Of a stretch of DNA of 64,000 nt, positions 51,716 through 64,000 are shown piece after piece. Origin of the DNA: Zychaea mexicana (Eukaryota; Mucoromycota; Mucoromycetes; Mucorales; Lichtheimiaceae); contig NW_026516698.1 in NCBI RefSeq assembly GCF_025766255.1, forward strand, positions 248,001 through 312,000, written 5' to 3'. Position 1 is the stretch's first letter, and the number at the start of each line of letters is the position of its first letter. A program made the position numbers and the translations under genes. Under the pieces are notes generated by a model. The model was not told the origin of the DNA. It did not search any database and worked only from the letters and a program-made list of their open reading frames with translations.

Positions 51716-54452
51716 ATGACAACAACAGACACATCCACCACCAGCAGTAGCAGCAACACGCCACTCATTCTCGACTATGAACCCATTTCCTACCCAAAGA
51801 TCGCCGCGCGCTTTGCTCGAAAACTACCCCGTTATACCAAAGAATACCTCTGCAGCTTTTTCCCTATCGTCTATTGGATTCATCGATACAACCTGACGTG
51901 GCTCATTTCTGACGTGATTGCCGGTGTCACTGTGGGTATTGTTGTCGTCCCACAGGGCATGGGCTATGCAAAGATTGCAAACCTGCCACCTGTAAGTTAT
52001 CATCAGAGGATACCAGGACAACAACAACCTCTTTTTAAACTTTTTTTTTAAATCTCCATTAGGAATACGGCCTTTATTCGTCATTTGTTGGCTTGGCTAT
52101 ATACTGCTTCTTCGGTACATCTAAAGATATCAGTATTGGCCCTACTGCTGTCATGTCACTACTCGTCGGTCAAACCGTTTCCAATGTCGCTACGGCGGAA
52201 TCTGGCTATACTGGCCCGCAAATCGGTGTAGCCATGGCGTTGTTTGGTGGCATCATCTCTGTGGCACTAGGCATGCTTCGTCTCGGTATCCTCGTCGACT
52301 TTATTCCTGAGCCTGCCATTGCTGGTTTCATGACAGGTTCTGCCATCACAATTGCTATCGGCCAATATCCGAAACTGTAAGCAAGCTTTTTTTTTTCTGA
52401 TATAAACGAGACTCATCAAATCTAATATAATCGCATCAAACAATGACAGCTTTGGTATGACTGGTGTCGACACGCACGACGCAACCTATCTCGTCTTTGG
52501 TAACTTTTTCAAACATCTGCCCGATACACATTTGGACGTCGCCTTTGGCCTTGTGGGTCTTTTTGTACTCTACGGCTTTCGCATGGGCACAACCTACCTT
52601 GGCAAAAAATATCCTCGTCACGAAAAACTATGGTTTTTCATCAACATTATGCGCAACGGCGTCGTCGTCATCTTTGGTACTCTGTTTGCTTGGGCTATCC
52701 AGCTTCACAAAGATGAAAGCCCAATCAGCATTCTTGAAGACGTGCCAGCTGGATTCACCGCCATGGGCGTTCCCACATTTGATACCAATCTCTTGTCTGA
52801 AATTGCCGGTACATTGCCCTCGGTTGTCATTATTCTGATTCTTGAACACGTAGCTATTGCAAAATCCTTTGGCCGCCGTAACAATTACAAGATCAATGCC
52901 GATCAAGAAATCATTGCCCTTGGTGTGGCCAATATTATCGGCTGCTTTTTCGGTACGCAAAAAATTGAAGACACTAGAAAAGAGAAATAGGCTGACCCCA
53001 TCTCATAACTACTCTATAGGCGCATATCCCAATACTGGCTCCTTCTCTCGTACTGCCATCAAAGCTCGCAGTGGTGTCCGCACGCCTCTTGCAGGCGTTT
53101 TCTCTGCCCTTGTGGTGCTTTTATGCTTGTATGCATTGACACCTGCATTCTACTATATCCCTGACGCAATCCTCGCAGCCGTCATTATCCATGCAGTGTC
53201 CGATCTCGTCTCTGGTCCCAAATTCGTGCAGCACCTGTGGCACATCAACCCACTCGAGCTGTTTACGTTCGTTGCCGCAGTAATCATTACTTTCTTCACG
53301 AGTGTCGAATACGGTATCTATGTATCCGTTGCTCTAGCCGTGTTCTTCATGCTGATCCGCATTGCTCGCCCACGCTATGCCGTCCTTGGCCGCGTTCCTG
53401 TTCGACCGATTCGCCCAGACATCCAGGACGAGAAAAAGTCAGACGCAAAACCCAATGATAGCGACGTCGAATACGTCTACGTCAAAGAAAGCCACCCAAC
53501 CTTGCATGACATTGTCGAACCCCCACCACCCGGCGTTCTGATTTTCCGTCTCGACGAATCTTTGACATACCCAAACGCCGGTTTCATCTCTGACAAGATC
53601 ATGCACTATGTACAGGACAACTTTACATCGGGTCTTGCTCCACCAACCACGCGTGGTGAGCGAGCATGGAACGACCGTCGACCGCTTGTGAAAAAAGAAG
53701 ATTTGGAAGCTGTCATGGCTGCACGAGAAGCATCGGGACGAAAGCTCAGAGCGATCGTCCTGGACTTTTCAGCTGTCAACCATCTCGATTCAACTGGCGT
53801 ACAAGCTCTTTTAGATCTCAGACTTGCTATCAACCGCTATGTCGGCCGTGAGGTGGAATGGCATTTTGCTAGCTTGGCTACGCCGTTCATCCGTAACGCA
53901 CTCATGATTGCTGGTTTTGGCAGTCAGAACGGCCGCGATTCGCATCCACTCGAATTGGTGCCTATTGTTCCTCCTCAACTTCAACAACAGCAGCAGCAGC
54001 AACAACAAGAAGGAGCAGCAGCAGCAGCAAATGATAACGTCAAGAGTGGAAGCGACTCGGCAGCAACAGCCACAGCTTCAAGTACATCGGACCACTGTGC
54101 AATTGATACAGAAGTCATTGACATGGACACGATCGATATATCTGAAAAACGATCGGTCTATTACTCGATTCATCAACTACCATCATCATCATCATCTAGC
54201 TCTTCTATTCACTCAACCGCTACTGCGCATAGCAGCAGTAACAAGGTTGCTGGCGATGATGATCGAGCATCAGCACGTAGTGTTCGAACTACCCGAACAT
54301 CATCACCTTCGGTTATCAACATTGATCGTCACGGCAATCTATCCTACTATCCACTATTGGAACGAGGCCTACCCATTGATCGAGCACCGTTTTTCCATTG
54401 GGATCTGGAAGATGCAGTACGAGCAGCCACTTTTGCTGCTTCTAGAGATTAA
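51716..54452 (+). CDS. SulP-family sulfate permease, 841 aa
   Basis: Model: join(51716..51991,52063..52376,52450..52952,53020..54452), in phase. The transporter domain opens with DVIAGVTVGIVVVPQGMGYA, the SulP signature, followed by YGLYSSFVGLAIYCFFGTSK and ISIGPTAVMSL. Later blocks include EPAIAGFMTGSAITIAIGQ, ILEHVAIAKSFG and TGSFSRTAIKARSGVRTPLA. About a dozen membrane helices end near residue 480. A cytosolic STAS domain follows (VLIFRLDESLTYPNAGF, AIVLDFSAVNHLDSTGVQAL), interrupted near its end by Gln/Ala/Ser-rich low-complexity sequence. SulP proteins take up sulfate with protons at the plasma membrane for cysteine and methionine synthesis. The length and STAS domain fit Sul1/Sul2 and CysB-type fungal permeases. 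Confidence 0.93.
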
Positions 54453-56108
54453 GTACTTTTAAACATTTCATCCTCCATCGTTTTCATTGTTGTAATCATT
54501 TTAACTACACACACCCTAATGTATTATATGTAATTCTCACCGCCCTTGCTATTACCTGTTCACCCAACCACATTTTCGACTCTCTTTCTCTTTCACCGCA
54601 TGATTTATACCATTGTTCTTTTTCCTTCACCTTTCCTTGATTGTACATATATAAAAGTTGTTTTTTATGCTCACCAAAACCTATGGCGACGTTTTAACGG
54701 CATGTTGTGTTAGTTGATCACTACACACCGTAGTAAGCATGATAAATCAAAGGGATATATTCGTTACACAAGCAGCGATCCATGTCATGCATATTATTAT
54801 GCGCATTGGTTCGTTTGCACGATATTTTTATGGATGGTATTTGATGACGCTGGCCTCTACTTCTTATAATGAGAAGACATCGTCACAAGCAGCGATGGAT
54901 GTCATGCATATTATGCGCATGGTTCGTTAGCACACTATTTTTACTGGTGGTTATTTGACGATGCTGGGCCTCTACATACTTCTTGTAATGAGAAGCCATC
55001 GTCATACCATGTGGTATTATCCACCGCACTTTCTATTCTCTATCTTTCATGCTCATGCTCATGCTCATGCTTGATGTTTCATTATTCAGAGCTTGTAATC
55101 GAGACGGTTATGATAGCAATGCAATCGGCACAGGTAAGTGAGTGAAGCAACAAATATGGAGACAGCGGCTATATACATTACAGAATCAAGCATTCATGCC
55201 GGATACTCAGCTCGAGAAAGAACAGAAGGAAAAGAGCGCGTCGTCATCTCTGCGGGTGATGCCGATCTGTTTCTATGTATATGATAATGCAAGGTTCAAA
55301 TGCTGCTGCTGCTGCTGCTATAATAGTGCTCCCTGTTTATCCCCTTTCTCCCTTCCCGATCTCTCTAATATCTCACCCTTTGGCAAAACGACGCCCCTGG
55401 TTTCCTACAGCGATGATCACTGTCCCCCAAAGTAAACACCAAGCAAATATGAGTTTGGTGGGTGAATTCTGTCAATATTCGCACTCCCCCCCATGGGCTA
55501 CTACTAAGCTGGCTATCCCGACCGGTTTTTTCTGTATTTGCTTCTATTATCAGAATATGAACGGACTACTTTAACACACTTTTGCTAAGTCCTGCTTGCT
55601 TTCTGCTCGGTCGGTTATAGCCCTCCCCCACCGACCTCCCCAACCCCCAAATTGTACTGGCCCTGACTGACATACATCCAATCCCCCCCCCTTTCGTTCG
55701 ACATCATCACCATCAGGACCGCACCTAAAATAAATACAAAGCTCTTCTACTTTTCTCTTTTTCGGTTTGTTCCTACCTTCTTTTTTCCTCCATTCCTTCC
55801 ATTGCACACTACAGCGTTACCAACAGCAGCGACAACAACAACAAACAGCCTTTTCGTCGGTTGATAACTTGCTTTCTCCTTCAATCACTCTTTTCGCTTT
55901 TCTCCTGTCATTATCCTTTCTTACACAAAACGGGCCTATAAAGACATCGTTCTCTCTCTTCTTCTTTTTTTATCAAGACGAACGCACCCGTGCCACCCAC
56001 TTTTATTCTTTCACACAACTCCACTATACCACAAAGCAAAAGTATCTTTTACAGAGTTACCTTGTCAGATCACTTCCTATCCTCGCATGCACGTTTCCGA
56101 TAACAATA
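54453..56108. other. Spacer with a tandem duplication; promoter of the aquaporin gene
   Basis: The left part is the permease 3' region. A direct duplication lies at 54768-55009 (separate entry). From about 55600 the sequence becomes pyrimidine-rich with C-runs, continuing to the aquaporin ATG at 56109; this is probably its promoter and leader. No gene is seen. Confidence 0.5.
54768..55009. repeat. Direct tandem duplication of about 120 bp
   Basis: Copy 1 (54768-54884) and copy 2 (54885-55009) both begin CACAAGCAGCGAT and contain ATGTCATGCATATTAT, GCGCAT, GGTTCGTT, TATTTGA.GA.GCTGG and AATGAGAAG.CATCGT in the same order. Differences are scattered substitutions and small indels, so the duplication is not very recent. 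Confidence 0.8.
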
Positions 56109-57610
56109 ATGTCCTACAGCGTCACATCCACAATTGCAGCACCCTTATCACCCACCTCAACCACCCAGAAATGCGACACCGTACCGTCCTCGCTCAAAAG
56201 TAAATCAACGGTGATAGACCTAGAAAAAAATGATACAATGAACCGTGAAGAGATCGTCGTCGACGCGCATTATCCCGATCATTATGAAGAAACGATCGCC
56301 GCCGATCCATCAATACATAAAGGACGATTTCAAGACCTCATTGCGCTAGGCCGACAATTCAGACGCAATGTAAAGATCACATCCTATCCTCCTACTATTG
56401 CTATCACTCGTGCTTTTTTTACTATCTCAAGTTTCAACATGCTAATCTATCACCACCACCATCAACAACAATAACAGCATAGAGAGTTCTTGGCAGAATT
56501 CATTGGAACACTGATTCTGGTCCTCTTGGTCAACGGTGTCACTGCTGAACAAACGCTGGGAGTATCCGCAAACTCTTGGTTGACTGTCGCGTACGGAAAT
56601 GGTAATCATTGGGGTTATTCCTTCTTGCTTTATTACATTTTAATGCAGCAGCTTGAACAAGACTGATTGACAACAACCCTTCTTTTCTAAATTTTAGGTA
56701 TGGCTGTATTGTCTGCTATTAGTGTCTGTGGTCATATTTCGGTGAGTAGCAATAATTAGTTTATCTTCAAGTAACATGCGAGTGAGCAGCAGTAGAGGTG
56801 GTTGCAGAAGAAAAGAAAAATCGAGTCCCCACCGAGAATCCCCTTTTTTCATGGCCAGCAGTGTATTGCTCCAATCTCCCTGATTTCCTTGCTTATATCT
56901 AAATCTACTGCTGCTGTTGCTGCTGCTACCACTATACTCGTTGCTGACTAAATTGATATTATTTTTTAAAAAAACGCATGAATAGTTTCTAACTAAAAGG
57001 AAATTTCATTACTACACTTTCAAAAAACCATTAGGGTGCACATATGAATCCCGCCATCACCATTGCCTTGTGGCTATTTAGCAACTTCCCCGGCCGCCGT
57101 GTACCCACCTACTGTATAGCACAGCTGCTAGGTGCATTTTGCGGATCCGCACTGCTCTATACGATTATCACACCCGCCATCCATCAATTTGACGGTGGAA
57201 CACGATCTATCCTTGGCGAACATGGAACCGCGACCATATTTGCAACCTATCCACCGCTCTACGTAGGCATTGGAACCGCGATCGCATCCGAGGTTGTCGG
57301 AACGGCCTTGCTAGTATTGTTGGTGATGACCACGGGTCACCCGAGCAATCGCCCATTTTCCTCGATGCAAGGCGTCATTATAGCGACCGGGCTCTCGTCC
57401 ATCTTGTTGTCGATCGGATACACATCTGGATTTTCGTTAAACCCAGCGCGTGATATCGGTCCTCGATTGTTTACAGCATTGGCTGGTTGGGGACTTGAAG
57501 TGTTTACGGTCGGTAATTATTATGCGTTTGTGCCCATGTTTGCACCACTTCTCGGTTCTTTCGTAGGCGGAATCGCTTATATGATCTTCATCGATCATGG
57601 TGTGGAATAG
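56109..57610 (+). CDS. Aquaglyceroporin (MIP family), 334 aa
   Basis: Model: join(56109..56369,56478..56601,56698..56741,57035..57610), in phase. After about 87 hydrophilic residues comes the first helix, REFLAEFIGTLILVLLVNGV. The first pore loop is GHISGAHMNPAITIA (NPA near residue 148). The second is GFSLNPARDIGPRL (NPA near 279), where the Asp following NPAR is characteristic of glycerol facilitators rather than strict water channels. Six helices are accounted for, ending FVGGIAYMIFIDHGVE. Such channels move glycerol, water and small solutes across the plasma or vacuolar membrane and help osmotic balance. The start at 56109 was chosen because upstream in-frame sequence is pyrimidine-rich leader. 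The third intron (56742-57034) is unusually long for this window. Confidence 0.92.
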
Positions 57611-60470
57611 AATGAGAAATTCGCCCAGACCACCTTCTTTACCTCATCCCTCATCATTATCATCATTCTTTTGAGAGCAAAAAATTATCAAACTTCTTCT
57701 CTTTCATCATGTATATACACAAAAAAAACAACAACTCCCCTCCCCTCATTCATTCACATCATCATACACGACGCGCAACGACTAAAGCGTGATTGGCCAT
57801 CCATTATCCCACACCCATTCATCATCCATATTAAAAAAAACAAAAAGACCCATTTATATCCATCTACTGACACTTAATATTCAACAAAAAAGAAATTTGA
57901 TAACACTATATACATACTACATATTGAACGTTTACAGAAGGAAGAAACAGTTGATGGCTGAGGATGGCAAATAATAATAGGAGACACGTCGGGGTCGGGG
58001 GCTAGGGTTTATTATGGATGATGTAGAATCATTGTTTGACCTCCATACTATCAAGAATAATGACAAAATTTACATGCGTTGAAGCGAAAAGTAAAAGCAC
58101 GTTGTGGATTTTTGTTGGGTGGCTACTAGATCCCTCTCCGATAGCATATTGCTCCCCTTCTTCTCCTATGCACAGGTTATCGTGCTGCCGCAGTTCTAGA
58201 CCTGTTTTACCTACTCACGTACTTTATGTGGCCACAACGATAATGGGCCACGTACCAAAAATATCATCTTATTGGAAGATACGAAGATGATGAGTGCATT
58301 TACGGAATCTAAATTTATCCAAGAAAAAGGATGCTTTGATTACAGAGGGGCGACAATGAGTAGATCTCCTATCATATTGCATCTGCAATTTTTTTTCGTA
58401 CCGAACATCTGCTACTAACACTACCCACTTTTTTTGCTGTACCAACTTTATTATATTCCAAGAATAGTAGCATTTTTTTACAATGGGAAATTTATTCCTG
58501 CATGTATACGAACAGACCGGACGAGGGATGACAATGATAAGCACTACACCTTCTTTACGAAGATGACACTTACTAAGGTCTTTCTTTTTTTTGTGTATTT
58601 TAGCTGTAATGTCGTATCAAGCTTAAAATATGCATGTAGATGAAGCAACTATGTACCACTAATAACAGTAGCAAATTCTGCATTTTAGCAGAAATGCTAG
58701 CATATTACATTATGCTATAGTATAAAAACGAGGACAGAAAAGTTACAGCAAGGATTCTCTATACTCGGAAAATGTGCACAGAAGAAGAGTATAACAGCGG
58801 ATTTTCTTCCAACTCTTCAATACTCCTCCCCCCAAAACCAAAAGTGCCCCTAGATTGCTTCCTGGTGCTTTTTTTTCAAACTTTAAAAAAGTGCAGAAAC
58901 AGGATCGCTGCAGTAGCTGGCTACTGCTTATCAAAATCGTAATGTACCAGTTATAAAATCGTTGTTGTGTACGTAGGAACAAAAAAGCTGTTAACCGGCG
59001 ATGCACGACAATGAAGCCGATAATATAAGTTCCAGCTTAGGAGCATCCCTATGTAAAAATAACAATATAGCGTCATACATCAGCAAACCGAAGCTCGCAA
59101 GCGAGAAAAAGTGGTCGAGGATACCAAAACATGGTCTCTTCTACACACCGCAAACGCACTACTGCACGTGTATATGCACCGCCTCATATTACTCAGAACT
59201 TGCTCTTAGCAGGTATTATCATTCACTTTTGCAAATCATATCGAACTAAATTGAAAACTACCAATTATGATAGATAATACAAAGTCATGCAGAACGGAAG
59301 TACAAGAAATGCAAGTAGGCAAAAAGACACGTAATGTCTCATCTTGTATATGCACTCACACAGAAGAGAAATAGTTAGTGCAATAGTTTTGTAGTACCGA
59401 GGCATCCGTGTGGCATGACATTTTCTAAGCGCTAGCCTAGTGCTTAAATGTTTGTTGCTGCAGAATCAACAGATTCTCATGGCATATCTGTTTTTCCGGA
59501 CGTGTCCTAGAAACTTGTAAACAATCATGTAGCTATAAATAATTCTACGCCTCCATTGTCATAATAATAAGGCATTATTAATGTGTTGATATAAATAGAA
59601 ACATACAGGTGTCGATGTGTGAGACTTCGTTTATCCCATGTTTCACTTTGATGTGCTACATATGTACACTTTGTGTATTGCATGGCCTGACAGTTAATAT
59701 GAGCCACCGAACCTTATAATCTTCCACTTGAAAATAGGCCCCCTTGCTACGGTCATAATTGAAGGGAGAGTTTCTTATAAACTTGGTTTCTTTTATGTAA
59801 TAGCAATACTGTAATAATGAGGTAGGTTGATATTGACTGGATATCAAAATCGTACTGATGACAATGAAATCGGATTTTGCAAAAAATATGTGGATATTTC
59901 GTAGGAAACGTCTTACAGGAATTCCAGTGGCATAATACATTCATCGTTATTTCGCATACAAGCATGATAGATATAAGGATGGTATGTATCATCATCAGAT
60001 TGATCAGTAATAACATTTTTTTTTGGTGGAGAGATAGGTAAAGAGACGTAATGTTTGTAAAACTAAATCAGCAAAGTACTTTCTTTAGCCGAAGTATATA
60101 CCAATTTCAGGAATACTGCTGATGGCCAGGATGTTCATAGTGTTGGAAAAGAACAACCAGCAAGTCCACATTCGCATAATCATTTCTGGAAAAGGAAATG
60201 AAAAGGGACAGAAGGAGATGGAAAATGTTATGCGCTTTTATGATTGAACAAGTAGAGAGCTCGCGTGAGTTTGGATATTTTTGGGAGAGGGAAGGAAGAA
60301 AAACAAGAAAACAATTATCAACAAGCTAAAAGAGAAACAGTATAGATAATATGGGAGAGTGAGGGGTGCTATAGGAGGAGAAACGGGATAAACTGATAAG
60401 CGAAGGAAGAAACTAAATCTATTATGTGCGCTAAATGTGTAAACTAAATATTATTATCCTTTGTCTTTGT
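57611..60470. other. Convergent spacer without a recognisable gene
   Basis: This region between the aquaporin and the minus-strand GDA1 gene is AT-rich. Frames of 60-95 codons occur on both strands and overlap one another; none shows domain motifs or splicing. No repeats or RNA genes were noticed. Confidence 0.5.
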
Positions 60471-62423
60471 TCATTTCACTTGGCAGATTTGTGCTTCGTC
60501 AATCATTGCGATGGAAGCGCCCAAGCACCAACCCGTCTCTGCGCCACGAATCTTCTTTGCCGTGCGGACAAGGCGTTCAGGAGGCACATCATAACCGATC
60601 CGCAACAAACCGTGAATATACGTCAAATCCAAGCAATAGTCTGGCTTGCTCATCAAGGCCTCAATCGCGTTAGGAACGTGCTTGAACGACTGAGTCTCGC
60701 CAGCACAAACACTTTCGGTCAACTCGCCCAACTCTTGGACAGAAAATTCGGATGGCATTCCCAAAGGTTGTGTCAAGTCGTAAAAGAACGAAAAGACGTA
60801 GAGGTCGCGAGCAGTGAACGTCTCTGTGATCGGAGGTTGATACATGCCATCGAATGCACAGGGAGCAAGGGCACAAATCTTGTCTTTGTTGAAAACGCGC
60901 TCGACAACACCGCGGCATTGAGCATGACCAGCGCCTGTGCCAACCAAAGTCACTTCTTTGCCAGTTCCAGCTTCACTTTCTTCCCATGTGAACGTCTCGG
61001 TATGATTTGCAGGCAGGCATGGGTGGTACACGTGACCCGATCGCGTCGCTTCTTCTTTCCATGTCTCGGCCATTTCCGCCTTGATGCGCTTGCGTGCCTC
61101 GTTCAAGCCATAGCCAAGGTACGAATGTTGGTACAGTGTATACTGCGCATCTCCGTAATCCAACAAATACTTGTGCTCGCCTTCGGCCATTGAATTATCG
61201 GTATCAAAGGTGGGTTCAAACACGATCTGGGTCGATGCACCGCCCAGATCAAATACGGCAGCGGACCGGCCCTTTTTTAACGAGCCCAACAAGTAGTTGA
61301 CAGTGATCCATGCGTACACGCCTACATGTATCCGCAACGATTATCGGTATGCAAGTGATATCCGTCAGAACCGATTCAACATTCCATCACCATTGCTGCG
61401 GACCCATATCCGTCCCCTCCCACTTGTGCAGGCTGCAGCTTTATAGCAAAACACAATGAATATATCACACTTTACCTTCATCTTTGCCGTCCATGATCTC
61501 AATCCCATGTTCGCCACCGGCAATCGGGAAAGGATATTTTGTTTCCAAGCGCGTGCGCACAGCATCCAGAATCTTCTTGCTTTGGCTTTCACCTAACATA
61601 CGTAAACCGGCTGTTGCCTTCAATTCGATCGGAGTGCAATGATGTAGCTCAGCAGGTACATTGTCAAGCGCAACCTGCATCAGTTCATCCAGGGACTTTG
61701 CCGCGGCTTCTGCATCATCCTTGTAGGAAGAAAGTCCTGGTTCGATGGGATAAAATACTTCATCTTCTAATTCGGGCTGTTCTCTACAGTAGTTGAATCG
61801 ATACACATGCATTCTTGACCCAGATGAACCAGCATCAATCATGAGTGCATATTGAATAAGTGGTCGGCCGGGATGAGGTGTGCTGCAATGTTCTGACGGT
61901 GATGGTGATGACGTTTCCGACGTGATCTCTTTGCTGTTGTTGCTGTTGTCCTCGATTGTAGGGTCTGCTGACAATGCCGGATCCGGATCCGTTGAAATCA
62001 CTAAAATTAGCATTTTGTATAATTATGCATTAGTGTATATATAGACGTTTTGTCATTTTCCTTTTTTATTGAGCAATTACCGACAGGAACAGAAACACCA
62101 ACAAATATCTCTCAATCGCGCCAACAATGAAGATTTACTAAATTATTACCTGGTTCCTGCTGCTGCTGTTGCTCACCAACAATGCTAGTGTTAGGTTTTT
62201 GCGAACCCGACAAATGCTGGTACCGTTCACTTGGAAACAATAACCATAGCAATAATAATATAGCTGATGCACCCACGGCACACTTGATCAGCAACGTTTT
62301 GCGTGATTTTGCAGTATTCATCATCCTCTGGAGCCAACTCCGTTGCCGTTCTTGTTTGATGGTGATGGAGTTTTGGCGTTGATGAAATGAGGACGTGGTC
62401 GGTAACGGTAGATTGGCAGCCAC
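60471..62423 (-). CDS. GDA1: Golgi GDA1/CD39-family nucleoside diphosphatase (GDPase/UDPase)
   Basis: Model: complement(join(60471..61321,61476..62000,62150..62423)), 549 residues, in phase. The N-terminus is a type II membrane anchor: a basic cytosolic part, then KTLLIKCAVGASAILLLLWL (about residues 43-64), followed by a Gln/Ser-rich stem. The apyrase conserved regions appear in order: ACR1 MIDAGSSGSRMHVYRF, ACR2 IELKATAGLRML, ACR3 GVYAWITVNYLLG and ACR4 AAVFDLGGASTQIVFE. The catalytic Glu lies between ACR2 and ACR4. Later come YLGYGLNEARKRI and CxxG-type cysteine motifs. Gda1 hydrolyses GDP and UDP in the Golgi lumen, so that nucleotide-sugar antiporters can import GDP-mannose and UDP-sugars. 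The single anchor and lack of a C-terminal membrane segment favour Gda1 over Ynd1-type apyrases. Confidence 0.92.
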
Positions 62424-63130
62424 ACTGAATAAAATTAAGGGATATGCAAGAGAGAGAAATGAGAGTACTTTTGCGAGAGAGAGAGAGAGAGCGTTGGTTA
62501 TCAGAAGAATGAAGGGGCGAAGGAGGGGTGTGGCTCTCCAAAAGGAAACTCGAAGCTATAAAAAGAAGAGGGAAAGAGCGAAAGCCAAGCCCAGATTTCT
62601 CTCACAGAAAATACATTTGACAATCCGGTGAAACTAGTTCGTCTACAAGTGGAGGTCCAGCCCTTTAAATCTTGGTTCATAATCGCTCTTTTTATAATAA
62701 TATCTTAACAAGATGCGATCATACACTTGAGAATAGTCGATTTTCTGCTTGTTTCTTCGGAAAACAAGAAAGGCAACATGCCGTTTTAAAAATCTGTGCT
62801 ACGTGTGGTGGCTGCTCGAACGTTACCCATTTTCAGAGTTAGGGTTCGGACCAACTCGAATGTATGAGACATTCTTGTTCACGCTGGAAGTGTGCATTTT
62901 TGATATTCGCACACTACACGCTCCATTCAGGCTGACAGAATGTTAACGACAACGCTATGATGGCGGATACGATTGTATTTAGCAAGTAGGGCCATTTTGA
63001 CATTAATATAATGTAACTCTTGTAAATAAAAGCTTTTTTAATCCAATTGTAGACGATCGGATTCTCTAGGACAATAGACCTAAACGAAAAATTGATGTTG
63101 GGTAAGTGGGACAATATCTTTCTTTTAACG
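62424..63130. other. Promoter side of GDA1 and 3' flank of the esterase gene
   Basis: A GA-rich tract near 62440-62600 lies just upstream of the GDA1 start; on the gene's strand it is pyrimidine-rich, as expected for a leader. The rest is AT-rich without a gene. Confidence 0.5.
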
Positions 63131-64000
63131 CTATGGATTAGGCTTTTCGTGAAAATATACCGTCTCTCCAAATAAATTATGTAAACGATCGGGCAACTGG
63201 CTCTGCTTCATAAAAAGCAAATTCCAAAGGGCCTAGCAAGTAAAAGTGCTAAGTGTATTAGTATCAATAATGTTATAGATAACGAACAACTTTCAGACGA
63301 AAGTATACTATATCAATACCGTTGCTATCCACTGATGTCCTGCAACACTTGGATGAAGACAATCAAAATTACTGAGTCTTTGTAGCGGCCACTCAGCGGG
63401 ATCAAATCGTACAGGCGTATATTTGACCCCAAAGGATTCGTTTGTCAAGCTGCTGTACTTCTGATAGATCGATTGAATTTGGTCATCGTATACTAAACTC
63501 TTTATTAATACAAGAGAGCGCGAGAAATTTCGCATCATCATATGCGTCCGGTTTCCTTTTTTGCACAAGGCTTCAATTACAATAGAAACTTACGCGCTGC
63601 TAATTGGCCAAATCGTGGCCAATTTTTCTTATCAAACCCACACATGCACAGAACACGGTCCAGGATAAGGTTGTTCAGAGGAAAAGCGTCAATTTGTTTA
63701 CAATAGTCCTGACCGTCCATTCTCTTGAAGATAGATGTCAAATTTAATGATCCAACTGTTTGCTTATGTTAGTAAAATTTTGCTATTACAGAAGGGGTTA
63801 CAGTGGACCATTGCTGTGAAATAAAAGCAACTTTGATCCGTGTTTAACTTTTCTTATACAACAGGATTACGTACCTATGTTAACGATTACTTTTGGAATT
63901 TCGCGGTAAATCCGATCGATAGCCTGATCTAGATAGCGGTGGTAATTCTCCGGAGTAAGGTATTTCTCATATAATGCGTCAATGCATGAGAAACACATAT
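63131..64000 (-). CDS. Phospholipase-B-like GDSL/SGNH esterase, 5' part beyond the right edge
   Basis: Model: complement(join(63131..63232,63320..63555,63594..63755,63875..>64000)). Visible sequence: LTPENYHRYLDQAIDRIYRE and IPKVIVNIVGSLN; then YCKQIDAFPLNNLILDRVLC and MCGF; then NRTHMMMRNFSRSLVLIKSL; then FDCLHPSVAGHQWIATALWN, with the catalytic Asp-His pair (DCLH) of the SGNH fold. The order, including the Cys pair and NRT, matches the phospholipase B1/AdPLB branch, which hydrolyses acyl chains of phospholipids in secretory or extracellular compartments. The GDSL serine block and signal peptide lie outside the window. The intron between 63594 and 63555 is only 38 bases (or 23, with a nearer in-phase acceptor). 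Without it the frame meets a stop. Confidence 0.82.

Noticed and set aside
60435..61193. A 252-codon plus-strand frame
   Set aside because: It is the antisense of the GDA1 catalytic exon, whose apyrase motifs are unmistakable.

Overview
This window is nuclear DNA of a filamentous fungus, most likely an early-diverging Mucoromycota (Mucorales-type) species. Genes are mostly multi-exon, with short introns bounded by GTAAGT-like donors and (T)AG acceptors. Proteins carry long Gln/Ser/Pro/His tracts, spacers are AT-rich, and no ribosome-binding sites or operons are seen. The species itself is an inference. Exon models below were built by hand from splice signals, reading phase and family similarity recalled from memory; no database search was possible.

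Layout, left to right. A TMEM184/LAZ1-like membrane protein with a very long low-complexity tail runs off the left edge (1-2862, minus). A decayed Tc1/mariner-IS630-type DNA transposon with imperfect inverted ends occupies 4857-7017. It is followed by a small secreted cysteine-rich peptide gene (7945-8139) and a Gep4-type mitochondrial phosphatidylglycerophosphatase gene (8529-9585). A truncated Helitron lies at 9705-11330. Next comes a striking many-exon transcript without a convincing ORF (about 11568-13620); its introns share a repeated motif, and it is the best candidate for something undescribed. A cytochrome P450 gene (13672-15670, minus) converges on it. Retroelement debris and unrecognised frames (16.0-18.2 kb) precede the nucleoporin NDC1 gene (18525-21233), a four-EF-hand calmodulin-like gene (21524-22163) and an Lte1-like RasGEF gene (22669-27665, minus).

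The right half holds an OST3/OST6 oligosaccharyltransferase subunit (30043-31467, minus), an Arp9-like actin-related protein (32837-34557, minus), a P-loop sulfotransferase-like enzyme (36979-37899), a Boi-type SH3-SAM-PH polarity scaffold that also carries a C-terminal calponin-homology domain (40587-43496), the V-ATPase proteolipid subunit c (44058-45040), a second P450 (46393-48791, minus), a SulP sulfate permease (51716-54452), an aquaglyceroporin (56109-57610), a Golgi GDA1-type nucleoside diphosphatase (60471-62423, minus) and the 3' part of a phospholipase-B-like GDSL esterase (63131-64000+, minus).

The protein genes are mainly housekeeping and endomembrane functions (glycosylation, V-ATPase, nuclear pore, cardiolipin synthesis, polarity and small-GTPase signalling, transport). 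They do not form an obvious biosynthetic or defence cluster. Mobile-element debris is concentrated between 4.8 and 18.2 kb. The large spacers at 27.7-30.0, 34.6-37.0, 37.9-40.6, 48.8-51.7 and 57.6-60.5 kb hold no gene I can defend.
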